Part shown: positions 1-8,117 of the stretch, piece by piece | Position numbering within the stretch: position 1 is the stretch's first letter | Layout: each line of letters starts with the position of its first letter | NCBI RefSeq assembly: GCF_947488835.1 | Contig: NZ_CANLBK010000003.1 | Coordinates: forward strand, 1 to 64,000 | DNA: 64,000 bases | From: an uncultured Marinobacter sp. | GTDB taxonomy: Bacteria; Pseudomonadota; Gammaproteobacteria; Pseudomonadales; Oleiphilaceae | Direction of reading: 5' to 3' | Notes under the pieces: generated by a model | What the model was told of the DNA's origin: nothing | Seen by the model: only the letters and a program-made list of their open reading frames with translations | Database searches by the model: none | Program-made: the position numbers and the translations under genes

Positions 1-450
1 TTCTGGTCATCAGACACCTCGTTTATGGTGGCGATATTACCACCTACGTTGGTGTCCGGAATCATTGAACCACTACAGTTTAGAGAAAGTGGTGGTTTAT
101 TTGGAGGAACCTATAACGAAGTCGCTATGCCTTACTTCTCCTCAAGCAGCGTATCCACATCAGTAACTGGTGTTCCAGCCCCGACCACATACTCCCTGGA
201 TACTTTCAAACTTACTGCCCAGGGTCAGGATTTTACAATCGTAAACCTTGTGTCGACCGACAACACATCCCAAGTTACGCCATTTTTCGCTGGCCTCTCT
301 GAGGGAGTTACAGTAGCGGAGGATACTGAGCTCGAATTCGAACTCATCTCGCCACTTACCCGTGGCGCTACGGTTGATTTGAACTTCTCATTTGAAGTGC
401 TGGAGACTGGCGAGACATTCTCGGCATCTTATGTGTTCAGCAGCAATTAG
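1..450 (+). CDS. 3' end of an unrecognised protein, open at left edge
   Basis: The reading frame is open from the first base of the window through the stop at 448-450, so the ATG at 25 is probably internal and the real start lies outside. The visible part is about 149 residues, rich in Ser, Thr, Val and acidic residues and predicted mostly beta strand. It has no membrane segment and ends in a hydrophobic/aromatic stretch (SASYVFSSN). I recognise no family. A strong hairpin with a T-run follows, consistent with the end of a transcription unit. It could be an extracellular or periplasmic beta-sandwich domain, but nothing decides this. Confidence 0.55.
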   Translation, partial: FWSSDTSFMVAILPPTLVSGIIEPLQFRESGGLFGGTYNEVAMPYFSSSSVSTSVTGVPAPTTYSLDTFKLTAQGQDFTIVNLVSTDNTSQVTPFFAGLSEGVTVAEDTELEFELISPLTRGATVDLNFSFEVLETGETFSASYVFSSN

Positions 451-468
451 ATAAGAGAACGGAAGACT

Positions 469-525
469 TGGGGGAAGGTGCTGATACTGCGCCACTTAGC
501 AGATAAAGCATCTCCCCCAGCTTTT
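469..525 (+). terminator. Rho-independent terminator after the edge gene
   Basis: Arms TGGGGGA.GGTGCT (from 469) and AGCATCTCCCCCA (to 519) pair with one small irregularity around a loop of about 25 bases. CTTTT follows at 521-525. It sits 19 bases after the stop codon at 448-450. Confidence 0.6.
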
Positions 526-547
526 AAGAAGTAACTGGGTCATTCAT

Positions 548-640
548 CCGGCTTTTATATAAAGCCTTCTGCCCCCCTTTAAGACACGTTCCTGCCATGC
601 CGATAACACGTGCTCGTTATGCTGCTGCCTCCTCCCACAC
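548..640 (-). pseudogene. Decayed 3' end of a PEP-CTERM gene
   Basis: This stretch aligns by eye with 7150-7250, which encodes the end of a PEP-CTERM protein on the same strand. Shared words include ATCC.GCTTTTATA, CCTTCT, and GCCGATA.C.CGTGCTCG. The minus-strand reading gives a basic tail (STCYRHGRNVS then stop) like the STRYRRRRKV tail at 7200, but the hydrophobic helix upstream is lost. Only the extreme 3' end and flanking DNA survive. Not expected to be functional. Confidence 0.35.
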
Positions 641-692
641 TTTAATATTTGACGCCCGAGAGGAGGAGCCTTGGTTCAAGGTGCAGTCCTAA

Positions 693-1997
693 TTAACCAG
701 CTAAAAGAAACCGGGGTAGAGTTAACGATAGTGCCGGCAAGAAGGTTGTCAGCAAAACCACAGGCAAGTATGCGAGCAACAGAAATACCATGGTAGGCTT
801 AAGCATAGTGCTCAGGGGCGTTTTTCCAGTCAAGGCCCCTAAATACAATATGGGTGCTGTGGGCGGCGTGATCAGCCCCATGCCTAAATTCGTCGCGATA
901 ATGGCAGCAAACTGCACAGGGTCAATGCCTAGTTCATTAATGACGGGCATTAACAGAGGTGTTGCGAGCAAAATACCGCTGGCATCATCCATGAGCATTC
1001 CAACTAGCAACAAAAATGCATTGACAAGTAACAACAGGATAACCGGATTATCACTGATGGCCGTAAAGCCAGACAAAAGCATTTGCGGCACGCTTTGCAT
1101 GGTTAACATTCTGGCTAACATCGAGGCAAAAAACACAAGCATAAGCAATACGCCCGTGATCTGGCCTGACCGCCACAACTGTTCATACAAACCTTTCCAG
1201 CCCATTTCACGATAAACCAGAATGCTTACCGGTACGGCATACACAACCGCTATCGCCGCTGCTTCAGTTGGTGTTGTAATTCCACCATAAATGCAACCCA
1301 GTATGATCACTGGCATCATCAATCCAAGGCTGGCCCTTCGTCCTTTTTTTCCGATATCCGCAAGCCAGGCCTCGGCAGGCAACGCCTCCTCCGTATGAAC
1401 TGGCATGTATCTAGTCATGAACCAATTTAAAATACAAAACAGGGTAATGAGCAATATCGCCGGAACGACCGGCGCAAGAAAAGCGGCTGTTATGGATGTG
1501 CCACTTACCCAACCATAAAGAATCATCGACGCGCTGGGCGGTATCAGCAGGGCCAGGACGGCCGAGCAAGAAACCAACGTTGCCGCATAGCCGCGATCGT
1601 AGCCTTTCTCCACCATTCGGGGAATCAGTGTTGTGCCTATAGCCGCAACCGCAGACGACGCCATACCGGATATTGCACCAAACACAGCTGTGGTCAGAAC
1701 CACAACAATGCCAAGCCCACCCCGAAAGCGACCAACAAAACTTTCCGCAAAATCCACTAGACGATTGGCGATCCCGCCATGACTCATAATATTGCCCGCA
1801 ATAATGTACAGCGGAATCGCGAGCAGAATTACGGAGCTGGCCTGGCTGAAACCGGCACTTACCAAAAAGGAAGCGCTACCAAAATCACCCACAATAAAAA
1901 GAAGCAACACTGCGGTCGCAAAACAGATCGGTACCGGCACACCTATCATCAGAAGGACAACCAGCAAAAGCACATCGAACACAAGTACCCAGTCCAT
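693..1997 (-). CDS. dctM: TRAP transporter large permease (DctM)
   Basis: 434 residues, the usual size for the large membrane subunit of a tripartite ATP-independent periplasmic transporter. It is hydrophobic throughout, with about 12 membrane segments. Family-typical features are the N-terminal GVPVPICFA region, the GAISGMASSAVAAIGT segment near residue 110, and the late GMGLITPPTAPILYLG motif. It uses an ion gradient to import the ligand delivered by the DctP protein at 2545. Its start ATG overlaps the stop of the small permease (TGATG at 1995-1999), so the two are translationally coupled. The substrate is not visible from the permease; the amino-acid oxidase and RidA genes on the other side of the promoter suggest an amino acid or related amine. 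Confidence 0.93.
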   Translation of the reverse strand: MDWVLVFDVLLLVVLLMIGVPVPICFATAVLLLFIVGDFGSASFLVSAGFSQASSVILLAIPLYIIAGNIMSHGGIANRLVDFAESFVGRFRGGLGIVVVLTTAVFGAISGMASSAVAAIGTTLIPRMVEKGYDRGYAATLVSCSAVLALLIPPSASMILYGWVSGTSITAAFLAPVVPAILLITLFCILNWFMTRYMPVHTEEALPAEAWLADIGKKGRRASLGLMMPVIILGCIYGGITTPTEAAAIAVVYAVPVSILVYREMGWKGLYEQLWRSGQITGVLLMLVFFASMLARMLTMQSVPQMLLSGFTAISDNPVILLLLVNAFLLLVGMLMDDASGILLATPLLMPVINELGIDPVQFAAIIATNLGMGLITPPTAPILYLGALTGKTPLSTMLKPTMVFLLLAYLPVVLLTTFLPALSLTLPRFLLAG

Positions 1998-2509
1998 CAG
2001 CCGCGCAGCCTCCGTAATAAATCCGCACAGTGTTCTGCAAACTCTGCAACAAAGTAGAGGGTCATCAGACCCAACCCGACCGGCATTGCAAGATGAACAT
2101 ACCCGATAGGTATATTGACCTCAGTAGACATCATTCCCATTTTTAAAGACCAGCTTGCAAGCCCCCACGACCAAACCACCATCCAGCCACAAACAACCGA
2201 CGTAAGAAGGGAAGAAAAGGTTTTGATCGCTTGCTGCGCCGTGTCATTTTTAATCAAAATATCGGTTAGGGAAGCGGAAATATGGCCCCGCTCGCTGGCA
2301 CCAACGGATCCCCCCAAAAAATAAAACCAGATGGCGATATACACAGCTATCTCTTCCAGCCCGAAAATCGCGGTTTGAAAGACATATCGGGCTATCACTT
2401 GTGCGAATATTATTAATGTGAGCAACACTGCGCATATAGCCAGCACGCAACGCTGAAAACTCAACGCTGCGTGCCAGGCCATGCTCAGCCTTGAGATAAA
2501 GGCAGGCAT
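1997..2509 (-). CDS. dctQ: TRAP transporter small permease (DctQ)
   Basis: 170 residues with four predicted membrane helices: about 22-42, 55-75, 95-118 and 135-155. The family motif GLEEIAVYIAIWFYFLGG is near residue 50. DctQ pairs with DctM to form the membrane part of the TRAP importer. It lies between dctP (35 bases upstream) and dctM (overlapping), the standard dctPQM order. It starts MPAFISRL. Confidence 0.92.
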   Translation of the reverse strand: MPAFISRLSMAWHAALSFQRCVLAICAVLLTLIIFAQVIARYVFQTAIFGLEEIAVYIAIWFYFLGGSVGASERGHISASLTDILIKNDTAQQAIKTFSSLLTSVVCGWMVVWSWGLASWSLKMGMMSTEVNIPIGYVHLAMPVGLGLMTLYFVAEFAEHCADLLRRLRG

Positions 2510-2544
2510 TGTTTTTTCTCATTCAGGTGAAAGGGGGGAGGCAC

Positions 2545-3558
2545 TCAGAGTCCGACCGCCTGGTTCAGCCGCTTCATAACCTCAGCGTCAAGCTCAGCGC
2601 CGATTTTTGGCCAGACCTCCTTGCGGGTAAAGTCTGCTAATTTTTGCAGCGTTTCCTCCTCAAAGCGGACCACGTTGATGCCTGCCTCTTCCATAACATC
2701 CAGGAAACGACGATCCGCCTCCCGCACATCATCAAACCGCTTGTGGGATATTTCCTGAGCAACTTCCAAAATAATTTTCTGATACTGTTCCGGGAGTGCG
2801 CCCATGCGTTCGGCGTTGATTACAAACCAGGCGAGCTCCAGATGATCATTGTATTGCACCCAGGTATTGGTGATGTCCTTGAAGTTATCCAGCGCCATTT
2901 CAGCGGTACCGCCGATCTGCCCATCCACAACACCGGTTTGCATTGCGGTATAGAGCTCAGCCCAGGGCACGGTTGTCACTTGGTACCCAAAACCTTCCAT
3001 CAACGAACGATGCGTGGTTCCACCCGGCCATACGCGCACACGGAGCCCTCGCTCGCCCTCTACGTCAGCAGGGTTTGGCACCGGCTTGGCAAATCCGGCC
3101 CCCCCCATACCCGCGCTGTACACCCCCAATAAACGCAATCCTTGTGGCGCAATCATGTCATCGACTAATTTGTAGGCGAAGCCATCAGCACTGAATACCG
3201 TTTGCGCTTCGGAATAAGTGGGGGCAATGTAAGGAAACCAGGCGATAGACAGGCGCCTGTCGAAGTTTGTTGATAACGGCTGAAGCCCGATATCGATGGC
3301 ACCCTGCATCAGCTGTGAATGGGTTTCAACCCAATCACCCAGCTGGCTCGCTGGGAATACTTTTACTTCAACACGGCCATTGCTTCGACGATTGACCTCT
3401 TTAGCAAACTGCTCGGCAGCCTGACCTCCGTCAGATCCTGGACGGAACAAGGTGGACAGGCGCAGAGTGTGATCGGCTGCCTGGGCAACCAGTGGTGAAA
3501 ATGCGAACGTGAAGGCAGCGGCTAACACTGCCAGGCGCTTTAAGAAAACCGGGAGCAT
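2545..3558 (-). CDS. dctP: TRAP transporter substrate-binding protein (DctP)
   Basis: Periplasmic solute receptor of the TRAP system, 337 residues from the start chosen here. A longer frame begins with TTG at 3600, but the ATG at 3556-3558 has AGG at proper spacing and directly begins a classic signal peptide (MLPVFLKRLAVLAAAFTFAF, cleavage after AQA). DctP-family marks include STLFRPGSDGGQAAEQFAKEV, GRVEVKVFPASQLGD, and the MQTGVVDGQIGG segment with the WVQYNDHLEL stretch after it. The RVRVWPGG region, corresponding to the Arg that normally binds the ligand carboxylate, is present. First gene of the dctPQM operon, divergent from the MocR regulator. Confidence 0.93.
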   Translation of the reverse strand: MLPVFLKRLAVLAAAFTFAFSPLVAQAADHTLRLSTLFRPGSDGGQAAEQFAKEVNRRSNGRVEVKVFPASQLGDWVETHSQLMQGAIDIGLQPLSTNFDRRLSIAWFPYIAPTYSEAQTVFSADGFAYKLVDDMIAPQGLRLLGVYSAGMGGAGFAKPVPNPADVEGERGLRVRVWPGGTTHRSLMEGFGYQVTTVPWAELYTAMQTGVVDGQIGGTAEMALDNFKDITNTWVQYNDHLELAWFVINAERMGALPEQYQKIILEVAQEISHKRFDDVREADRRFLDVMEEAGINVVRFEEETLQKLADFTRKEVWPKIGAELDAEVMKRLNQAVGL

Positions 3559-3640
3559 GACGAACCTCGCGAATGATTTTTGTTTTGTTGTTAAGAGCAA
3601 GCACTACAACTCAAGTACAACTCAAATTAATATACCACCA

Positions 3641-3675
3641 TTGTAATTGTCAAGACTTTAAATTTCAGGTACAAA
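3641..3675 (+). promoter_or_regulatory. Candidate MocR operator in the divergent region
   Basis: The 145-base gap between dctP and the regulator contains TTGTAATTG, then ACTTTAAA, then GTACA. The same three words occur in inverted orientation at 5191-5223, upstream of the oxidase gene: AAGTACAT, TTTAAAGT, TTGCAATTG. A further AAGTACA lies at 3613-3619. Shared words in both promoters next to a MocR gene suggest its binding site. This is inference from by-eye comparison. Confidence 0.4.
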
Positions 3676-3703
3676 CTGTGGAACCCACCCTGGATACTAG
3701 ACA

Positions 3704-5137
3704 ATGAGCGCCAAAAAGTTGCCAATCGAAAACTTAATAGATGCCACAGCCCAAAGAATCAACCGCTCACGTAATCGGGCAGAACCCCTCTATGAGCAGC
3801 TGGCAGACACCTTTACGGACTGGATTACCGGCGGAAACCTAGGCGCGGGCGAAAGACTACCAACACATCGTGAGCTCGCCAGCCAATTAAGTATAAACAT
3901 CACAACGGTCACCAAAGCCATGGCCATCCTGCAGGAAGCCGGGTTGGTTGAAAGCAGGCCCGGGCGTGGGACACGGGTAAAGCTCCCTGTGGGGCAGCCT
4001 CAGGCACAGTTTCTCAGTGCCCCTAGCGATGTACCTGGGCTGATCGACCTGAGCATTAACCGCCCGGCAACCAACGCATACAGCGACTTTCTGCCCAAAC
4101 TCCTGCCTCAGCTTGCGGCCGACCCCCGCTTTCTTTTCATACAGGATTATCAGATTCCGGAGGGGCCTCTTTGGGCACGCTCAGCAGCGCAAACCTGGCT
4201 GGGCGAGCAGGGCATAGATACAACCTCAGGGCAAATAATTATTACAGAGGGCGCCCAGCACGGCATTGCCTGCACGCTACGTGCACTCACCCAGCCAGGC
4301 GACACCATCTTGACCGATTCGGTTACCTACCAGGGCATCAATGCGCTCTGCCACACCCTGGGTCTCAACATTATTGGCGTAAATGCCGACACCGGAGGAA
4401 TGTGCCCCAAGGCGCTTGAAGCCGCTTGCACAGAACACCAGCCTGAGGCGATCTTCCTGGTGCCGTCCATACAAAACCCAACCACGGTGACGCTCAGCGA
4501 GCATAGGCGGCGCGAACTGGCCGCCATCATCAAACGGTTTGGATTATTGCTTATCGAAGATGACGTTTACCGGCCACTGCTGGACACATCCCCCCCACCC
4601 TTCGCGGAACTGCTGCCCGATCAAACCGTTTACATCACCGCCATGTCCAAATGCATTGCGCCGGGTTTGCGCATGGGTTTTGTGGTTCCGCCGCTGAAAT
4701 GGCAGGCCGATATCAGCGCCACCCTCAGAATTGATTGCTGGAGCACATCGCCGCTCTCAACCCTGATCGCATCCCGGCTTATTGAAGGCGGGCAGGCCTC
4801 CGAAATGGTGGCCCTACAACGGGAGGAACTGCGTGCACGCCAGAGCATACTGCAGGAACTCTTTGTTAACCTCAACGTTCAATCGAGTGCGACCTCACCC
4901 CACGCCTGGCTGCACCTTCCGGATGCGTGGCGAGCCTCCAGCTTTGCCAAAGCCTGTTACGAAAACGGCGTAAGCCTCCTGCCCGGTGTCGCCTTCACGC
5001 TGCGCCGCGAAAGCCCGCCAGACGCGGTTCGCATCAACTTGGCAGCAGCACGCAACCGCGATCAGCTTGTGGTCGGGTTGAGCGCCATTGCGCGACTGGC
5101 CCAACAGGGTCACCTGCATATGTACGACGCCGTCTGA
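3704..5137 (+). CDS. MocR family regulator (GntR HTH + aminotransferase domain)
   Basis: 477 residues. Residues about 20-95 form a GntR winged helix (EPLYEQLADTFTDWI, GERLPTHRELASQLSINITTVTKAM). Residues 110-465 form a fold-type I aminotransferase-like domain with the PLP lysine expected in ITAMSKCIAPGLRMGF (about residue 318) and the PSIQNPTT and IEDDVYRPLL segments before it. MocR proteins bind PLP and an amino compound and usually control adjacent metabolism genes. It is transcribed away from dctPQM and toward the oxidase and ridA, so it probably controls both arms. The effector is likely the transported amino compound or its imine, but this is not visible in sequence. Confidence 0.92.
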   Translation: MSAKKLPIENLIDATAQRINRSRNRAEPLYEQLADTFTDWITGGNLGAGERLPTHRELASQLSINITTVTKAMAILQEAGLVESRPGRGTRVKLPVGQPQAQFLSAPSDVPGLIDLSINRPATNAYSDFLPKLLPQLAADPRFLFIQDYQIPEGPLWARSAAQTWLGEQGIDTTSGQIIITEGAQHGIACTLRALTQPGDTILTDSVTYQGINALCHTLGLNIIGVNADTGGMCPKALEAACTEHQPEAIFLVPSIQNPTTVTLSEHRRRELAAIIKRFGLLLIEDDVYRPLLDTSPPPFAELLPDQTVYITAMSKCIAPGLRMGFVVPPLKWQADISATLRIDCWSTSPLSTLIASRLIEGGQASEMVALQREELRARQSILQELFVNLNVQSSATSPHAWLHLPDAWRASSFAKACYENGVSLLPGVAFTLRRESPPDAVRINLAAARNRDQLVVGLSAIARLAQQGHLHMYDAV

Positions 5138-5190
5138 GGTAATTTACCCACACTCCGAGCAGCGTCCTGAAGAGCGGAACATTAATCACC

Positions 5191-5223
5191 AAGTACATCT
5201 TTAAAGTTATATTGCAATTGTAT
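5191..5223 (-). promoter_or_regulatory. Second copy of the candidate MocR operator
   Basis: Contains AAGTACAT, TTTAAAG and TTGCAATTG. Read on the minus strand, this matches the order of words at 3641-3675. It lies 103 bases upstream of the oxidase ATG at 5326. Confidence 0.38.
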
Positions 5224-5325
5224 GGCTTCGCATTTTTTGAGACTATGATCCTTGGCAACGCCGCCATCAGACTCGCAGCACAACATCAACGCCGTTTATG
5301 GGCACCCAAAGAAGGAAGATGGAGT

Positions 5326-6570
5326 ATGAGCCATACGGAGCGTACAGAAATAGCCGTCATTGGCGCAGGAGCAGTAGGTATTGCCTGTGCGCTCTGGTTA
5401 CGCCAGCGCGGGTATGACGTAACCGTGCTGGAACGTGAAGGCATTGCCAGTGGTGCGTCATTTGGCAACGCAAGCACGTTCGCCGTTCATGGCAGTACTC
5501 CCATCGCTCGCCCCGACATCTGGAGCAATGCGCCACAGCTTTTGTTTTCGCCCGATTCGCCGTTTGTCATCAACTGGTCAAGGCTGCCACGCCTTACCCC
5601 CTGGCTAATACGTTTTCTGGGGCAGTGCAATAAAAAACGCTTTCTGAAAAATTCCGGGACGCTTGCACAGCTTCTCGGCGATACCTACGGCGGCTACGCG
5701 CCTTTGCTGGAAGAAACACCAGACGCCCAAACTCTCATAAACCGCCGCGGCTGCCTTTATTCCTTTCGGCAAGCGGCAAACCTTCGTGCGGCACACGGCG
5801 ATATAGAACTGCGCGACAAGATGGGCATTCACCAACAGCGGCTTAACGAAGCCGAGGTTGCCGAGTTGGAGCCCGCCATGGAGGGCCACACCAAAGGCGG
5901 CATACTGTTCACAGACTCCAGCCATCTTGATGATCCGGAGGCCTTTATCCGTGCCCTCAGCGCCCCGTTGCGCGCAGAGGGGCGGGTACACATCGCGAGT
6001 GTTACCTCGATTAAGCCCACCGGGCAAGGGCTGAGCATTGGCCACTCCGATGGTCAAACACTTCTGGCTGACAAAGTGGTTGTGGCCAGTGGTGCTTGGT
6101 CAGCAACCCTGGCTCGCCAGGTTGGCGACCGTATTCCCCTGGATACAGAACGGGGCTACCACATAGAGTTTGATCTTGATAATGTGCCTGTCTCCCGGCC
6201 CACATGCCCGGTAGAAAACGCCTTTTACATGACACCGCTCCAAGGCAGATTGCGAGCGGCCGGAACGGTAGAGCTTGGGTCGATACGAGACCCCGCAAAT
6301 CCGAAACGCCTTCGCTATATAGAACAGCACGTTCGCCATATTCTGAATTTAAATTCCGAACCGGCACGAACCTGGCTCGGGTTTCGCCCGTCGCTGCCCG
6401 ACTCTCTGCCCGTTATTGGGCCATCACCCCGCGAGCCCCGCCTCATCTATGCTTTTGGCCACCAGCACTTGGGGTTAACCCTGGCCGGAGCAACCGGGCG
6501 ACTGGTCGCAGACTGCCTTGCAGGACAACAACCCGACTGGCTGAAACACTGTTCAGCTGGTCGATTCTGA
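5326..6570 (+). CDS. FAD-dependent amino acid/amine oxidoreductase (DadA-like)
   Basis: 414 residues from the chosen start. A longer frame opens at 5212, but the ATG at 5326 is preceded by AAGGAAG at good spacing and starts just before the Rossmann fold. The dinucleotide motif is GAGAVGIACALWLRQRGYDV, followed by the acidic residue in VLERE at about 35. The C-terminus (FGHQHLGLTLAGATGRLVAD) is the DAO/DadA-type FAD contact. Such enzymes oxidise D-amino acids or secondary amines to imines. RidA directly downstream hydrolyses reactive enamines/imines, and the TRAP importer is next door, so the substrate is probably an imported amino acid or cyclic amine. D-hydroxyproline-type or sarcosine-type substrates cannot be excluded. 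Confidence 0.88.
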   Translation: MSHTERTEIAVIGAGAVGIACALWLRQRGYDVTVLEREGIASGASFGNASTFAVHGSTPIARPDIWSNAPQLLFSPDSPFVINWSRLPRLTPWLIRFLGQCNKKRFLKNSGTLAQLLGDTYGGYAPLLEETPDAQTLINRRGCLYSFRQAANLRAAHGDIELRDKMGIHQQRLNEAEVAELEPAMEGHTKGGILFTDSSHLDDPEAFIRALSAPLRAEGRVHIASVTSIKPTGQGLSIGHSDGQTLLADKVVVASGAWSATLARQVGDRIPLDTERGYHIEFDLDNVPVSRPTCPVENAFYMTPLQGRLRAAGTVELGSIRDPANPKRLRYIEQHVRHILNLNSEPARTWLGFRPSLPDSLPVIGPSPREPRLIYAFGHQHLGLTLAGATGRLVADCLAGQQPDWLKHCSAGRF

Positions 6571-6588
6571 ACCACACAGGAAGCATTT

Positions 6589-6939
6589 ATGAACATTCAA
6601 CGTTTTGAAACCGGCCCCCGTATGAGCAAGGTGGTGACTCACAACCAAACAGCTTACCTAGCCGGCCAGGTGGGCGAAGCGACAGGCAGCATAGCGGAGC
6701 AAACCCGAGAAGCCTTGTCCCGGGTAGACGCCTTATTGCAGAGCGTTGGCTCTGACCGTAAACACCTGTTACAGGTTATTGTATGGCTGGCCGACATGTC
6801 GGACTTTGAAGAAATGAACGCCGTATGGGACGCCTGGGTACCCACGGGTCACGCGCCTGCCAGAGCCTGCGGAGAAGCACGCCTCGCTTCGCCGGAACTC
6901 AAGGTGGAAGTGATTGCCACCGCAGCAATTAGGGCCTGA
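6589..6939 (+). CDS. ridA: RidA family enamine/imine deaminase
   Basis: 116 residues, the YjgF/YER057c/UK114 family size. The start ATG is preceded by AGGA, 8 bases away. Typical features are TAYLAGQVGE, QTREALSRVDALLQSVGSD, VIVWLADMSDFEEMNAVWD, and the conserved Arg in PARACGEARLASPELKVEV (about residue 93) that binds the carboxylate of the iminoacid. RidA hydrolyses reactive 2-aminoacrylate and related imines to keto acids. It is 18 bases after the FAD oxidase, so it most likely removes that enzyme's product. Confidence 0.9.
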   Translation: MNIQRFETGPRMSKVVTHNQTAYLAGQVGEATGSIAEQTREALSRVDALLQSVGSDRKHLLQVIVWLADMSDFEEMNAVWDAWVPTGHAPARACGEARLASPELKVEVIATAAIRA

Positions 6940-6944
6940 TGCTC

Positions 6945-6966
6945 GGGGCGAAAGTCGCCCCCTCTA
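6945..6966 (+). terminator. GC-rich hairpin after ridA
   Basis: Perfect arms GGGGCGA (6945-6951) and TCGCCCC (6955-6961), a few bases after the ridA stop. The following tract is C/T rich (CCTCTAT) rather than a clean T-run, so termination strength is uncertain. Confidence 0.45.
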
Positions 6967-7153
6967 TGGTTAAAGGCTGTCTCGAAGCCTGAAATTCGAA
7001 TGCATACCGACCCTCGGATATCGGAACCAACACGAGGCCAACAAAAATGTTGGTAATTATCTAACGAGCCACTTCAACAAAGGTCGTTCTTACACATTTA
7101 GCGACAGCATTTGCCCCTTACAACTGCTGAAAGCTTTAAAATACTGTCCAAGA
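6967..7153. other. Intergenic stretch with nothing recognised
   Basis: Between the hairpin after ridA and the PEP-CTERM fragment I see no credible ORF, repeat or RNA. The last bases before 7154 are similar to the DNA around 541-550, which belongs to the other PEP-CTERM 3' remnant. Confidence 0.4.
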
Positions 7154-7468
7154 TTACATCCAGCTTTTATAAGCACCTTCTAAACCTCCCCCATAAGCAA
7201 CTTTCCTGCGACGCCGATAGCGCGTGCTCGCTAGCCCCAGCATGCCAACCGATAGCAGTATTAGTGAACTCGGCTCAGCCACACCGTAGGCGGGATTTGA
7301 TGGGGTCAAATCAGTAATCAGGCCCTCAAGCCGGAGCTGATCACCGTCGGATCTGCGCAGGAAAACGAGAGTCATCTTTCGATAGGATGAAAAATCATCC
7401 AGGTTTAATGTATCGGGCAGTGCTAGATCGGAAAAAACCGAGCCAGTGTTGTCTATTAGAGCCGTACC
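7154..7468 (-). pseudogene. C-terminal fragment of a PEP-CTERM sorted protein
   Basis: The frame is open from an upstream stop at 7469-7471 and has no credible start codon, so only the C-terminal 104 residues remain. The reading GTALIDNTGSVFSDLALP, a charged stretch ending DLTPSNPAYG, then the sorting signal: a VAEP motif, a hydrophobic helix (SSLILLSVGMLGLAS) and an Arg cluster (TRYRRRRK). PEP-CTERM signals direct exported proteins to exosortase. An IS3-family fragment abuts the broken 5' side, so insertion probably caused the truncation. No exosortase gene is in the window. The TRYRRRR tail continues about 13 residues further than is usual. Confidence 0.7.
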
Positions 7469-7660
7469 TCAACTTCCAGCTCTTTAAGACGCTTCATCAT
7501 CGATGCGTCCATGCCGCCGAATTTCGAGTGCCACTGATAGATCAACGCCGAGCTGACATTGTGCTCACGGGCCAGTTCAGCAACCAAAACTCCGGCTTCG
7601 TGCTGCTTGAGGGTTGTCATGATCGGTGATTTGGCTGTCGGTGAATCGAGACTTCTTCAT
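7465..7660 (-). mobile_element. IS3-family orfA remnant (frameshifted, truncated)
   Basis: The minus strand from an ATG at 7658-7660 reads MKKSRFTDSQI, the standard start of many IS3-family OrfA proteins. After a frameshift it continues TLKQHEAGVLVAELAREH, then SALIYQWHSKFGGMDASMM and KRLKELEVE: the helix-turn-helix and the start of the leucine zipper. Everything after about residue 60, and all of orfB, is missing. Inverted terminal repeats could not be placed. It lies at the junction of two broken genes and marks a past rearrangement. Confidence 0.7.
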
Positions 7661-7775
7661 CTGTCGCTCCCTTTGCGATCATTGTAGAAGTCTCTACTCA
7701 AAACCTCGATTATTTTCTGGCGGATTACAGTGGCAAAGAATTCAGCATCACTCCCCGTCAGTCCTCACTCAGCCG

Positions 7776-8075
7776 CCTCGAGAAGCCTCAGGCGAGTGGC
7801 AGCTGGACGTGTCGCGTCAGAAACTGACAACACCCCTTGATGACGAGTTACCACTTTCAACTCAGGAATTCTCGTTGATCAGCACGCTGGCTCGTTCATC
7901 CGGTGAGGTTTTTACCAAGGAAGCCTTGCTTGATCTGATGTTCCGTTATGAGGAACATCCCGACATCCACCGCATTGTCGTCATCCTCAGTCGCCTGCGT
8001 AAAAAAGCAAAGGAGGAGAATATAAACCTTCCTGTACGCTCCATTTTCGGCAAAGGATTGTTTTTTTGTACGTAG
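7776..8075 (+). pseudogene. DNA-binding half of an OmpR-type response regulator
   Basis: From about REASGEWQLDVSRQ to GKGLFF the frame matches the C-terminal domain of the intact regulator at 36444-37172, including STQEF.LISTLARS.GEVFTKE, YEE, DIHRI and ILSRLRKKAK.ENINLP.RSIFGKGL. The receiver domain is missing. The end is shifted: a longer T-run gives FFCT and a stop where the intact copy reads VFVGN. No start or ribosome site precedes it. It is a fragment of a second copy of the same two-component pair, next to the IS3 remnant. Confidence 0.75.
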
Positions 8076-8117
8076 CGCCCATGAGCGTATGTCTGATTGA
8101 CCAACACGAACAGCTTT

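Noticed and set aside
5212..5325. N-terminal extension of the FAD oxidase
   Set aside because: The extra 38 residues precede the Rossmann motif without family similarity, and the ATG at 5326 has a good ribosome site.
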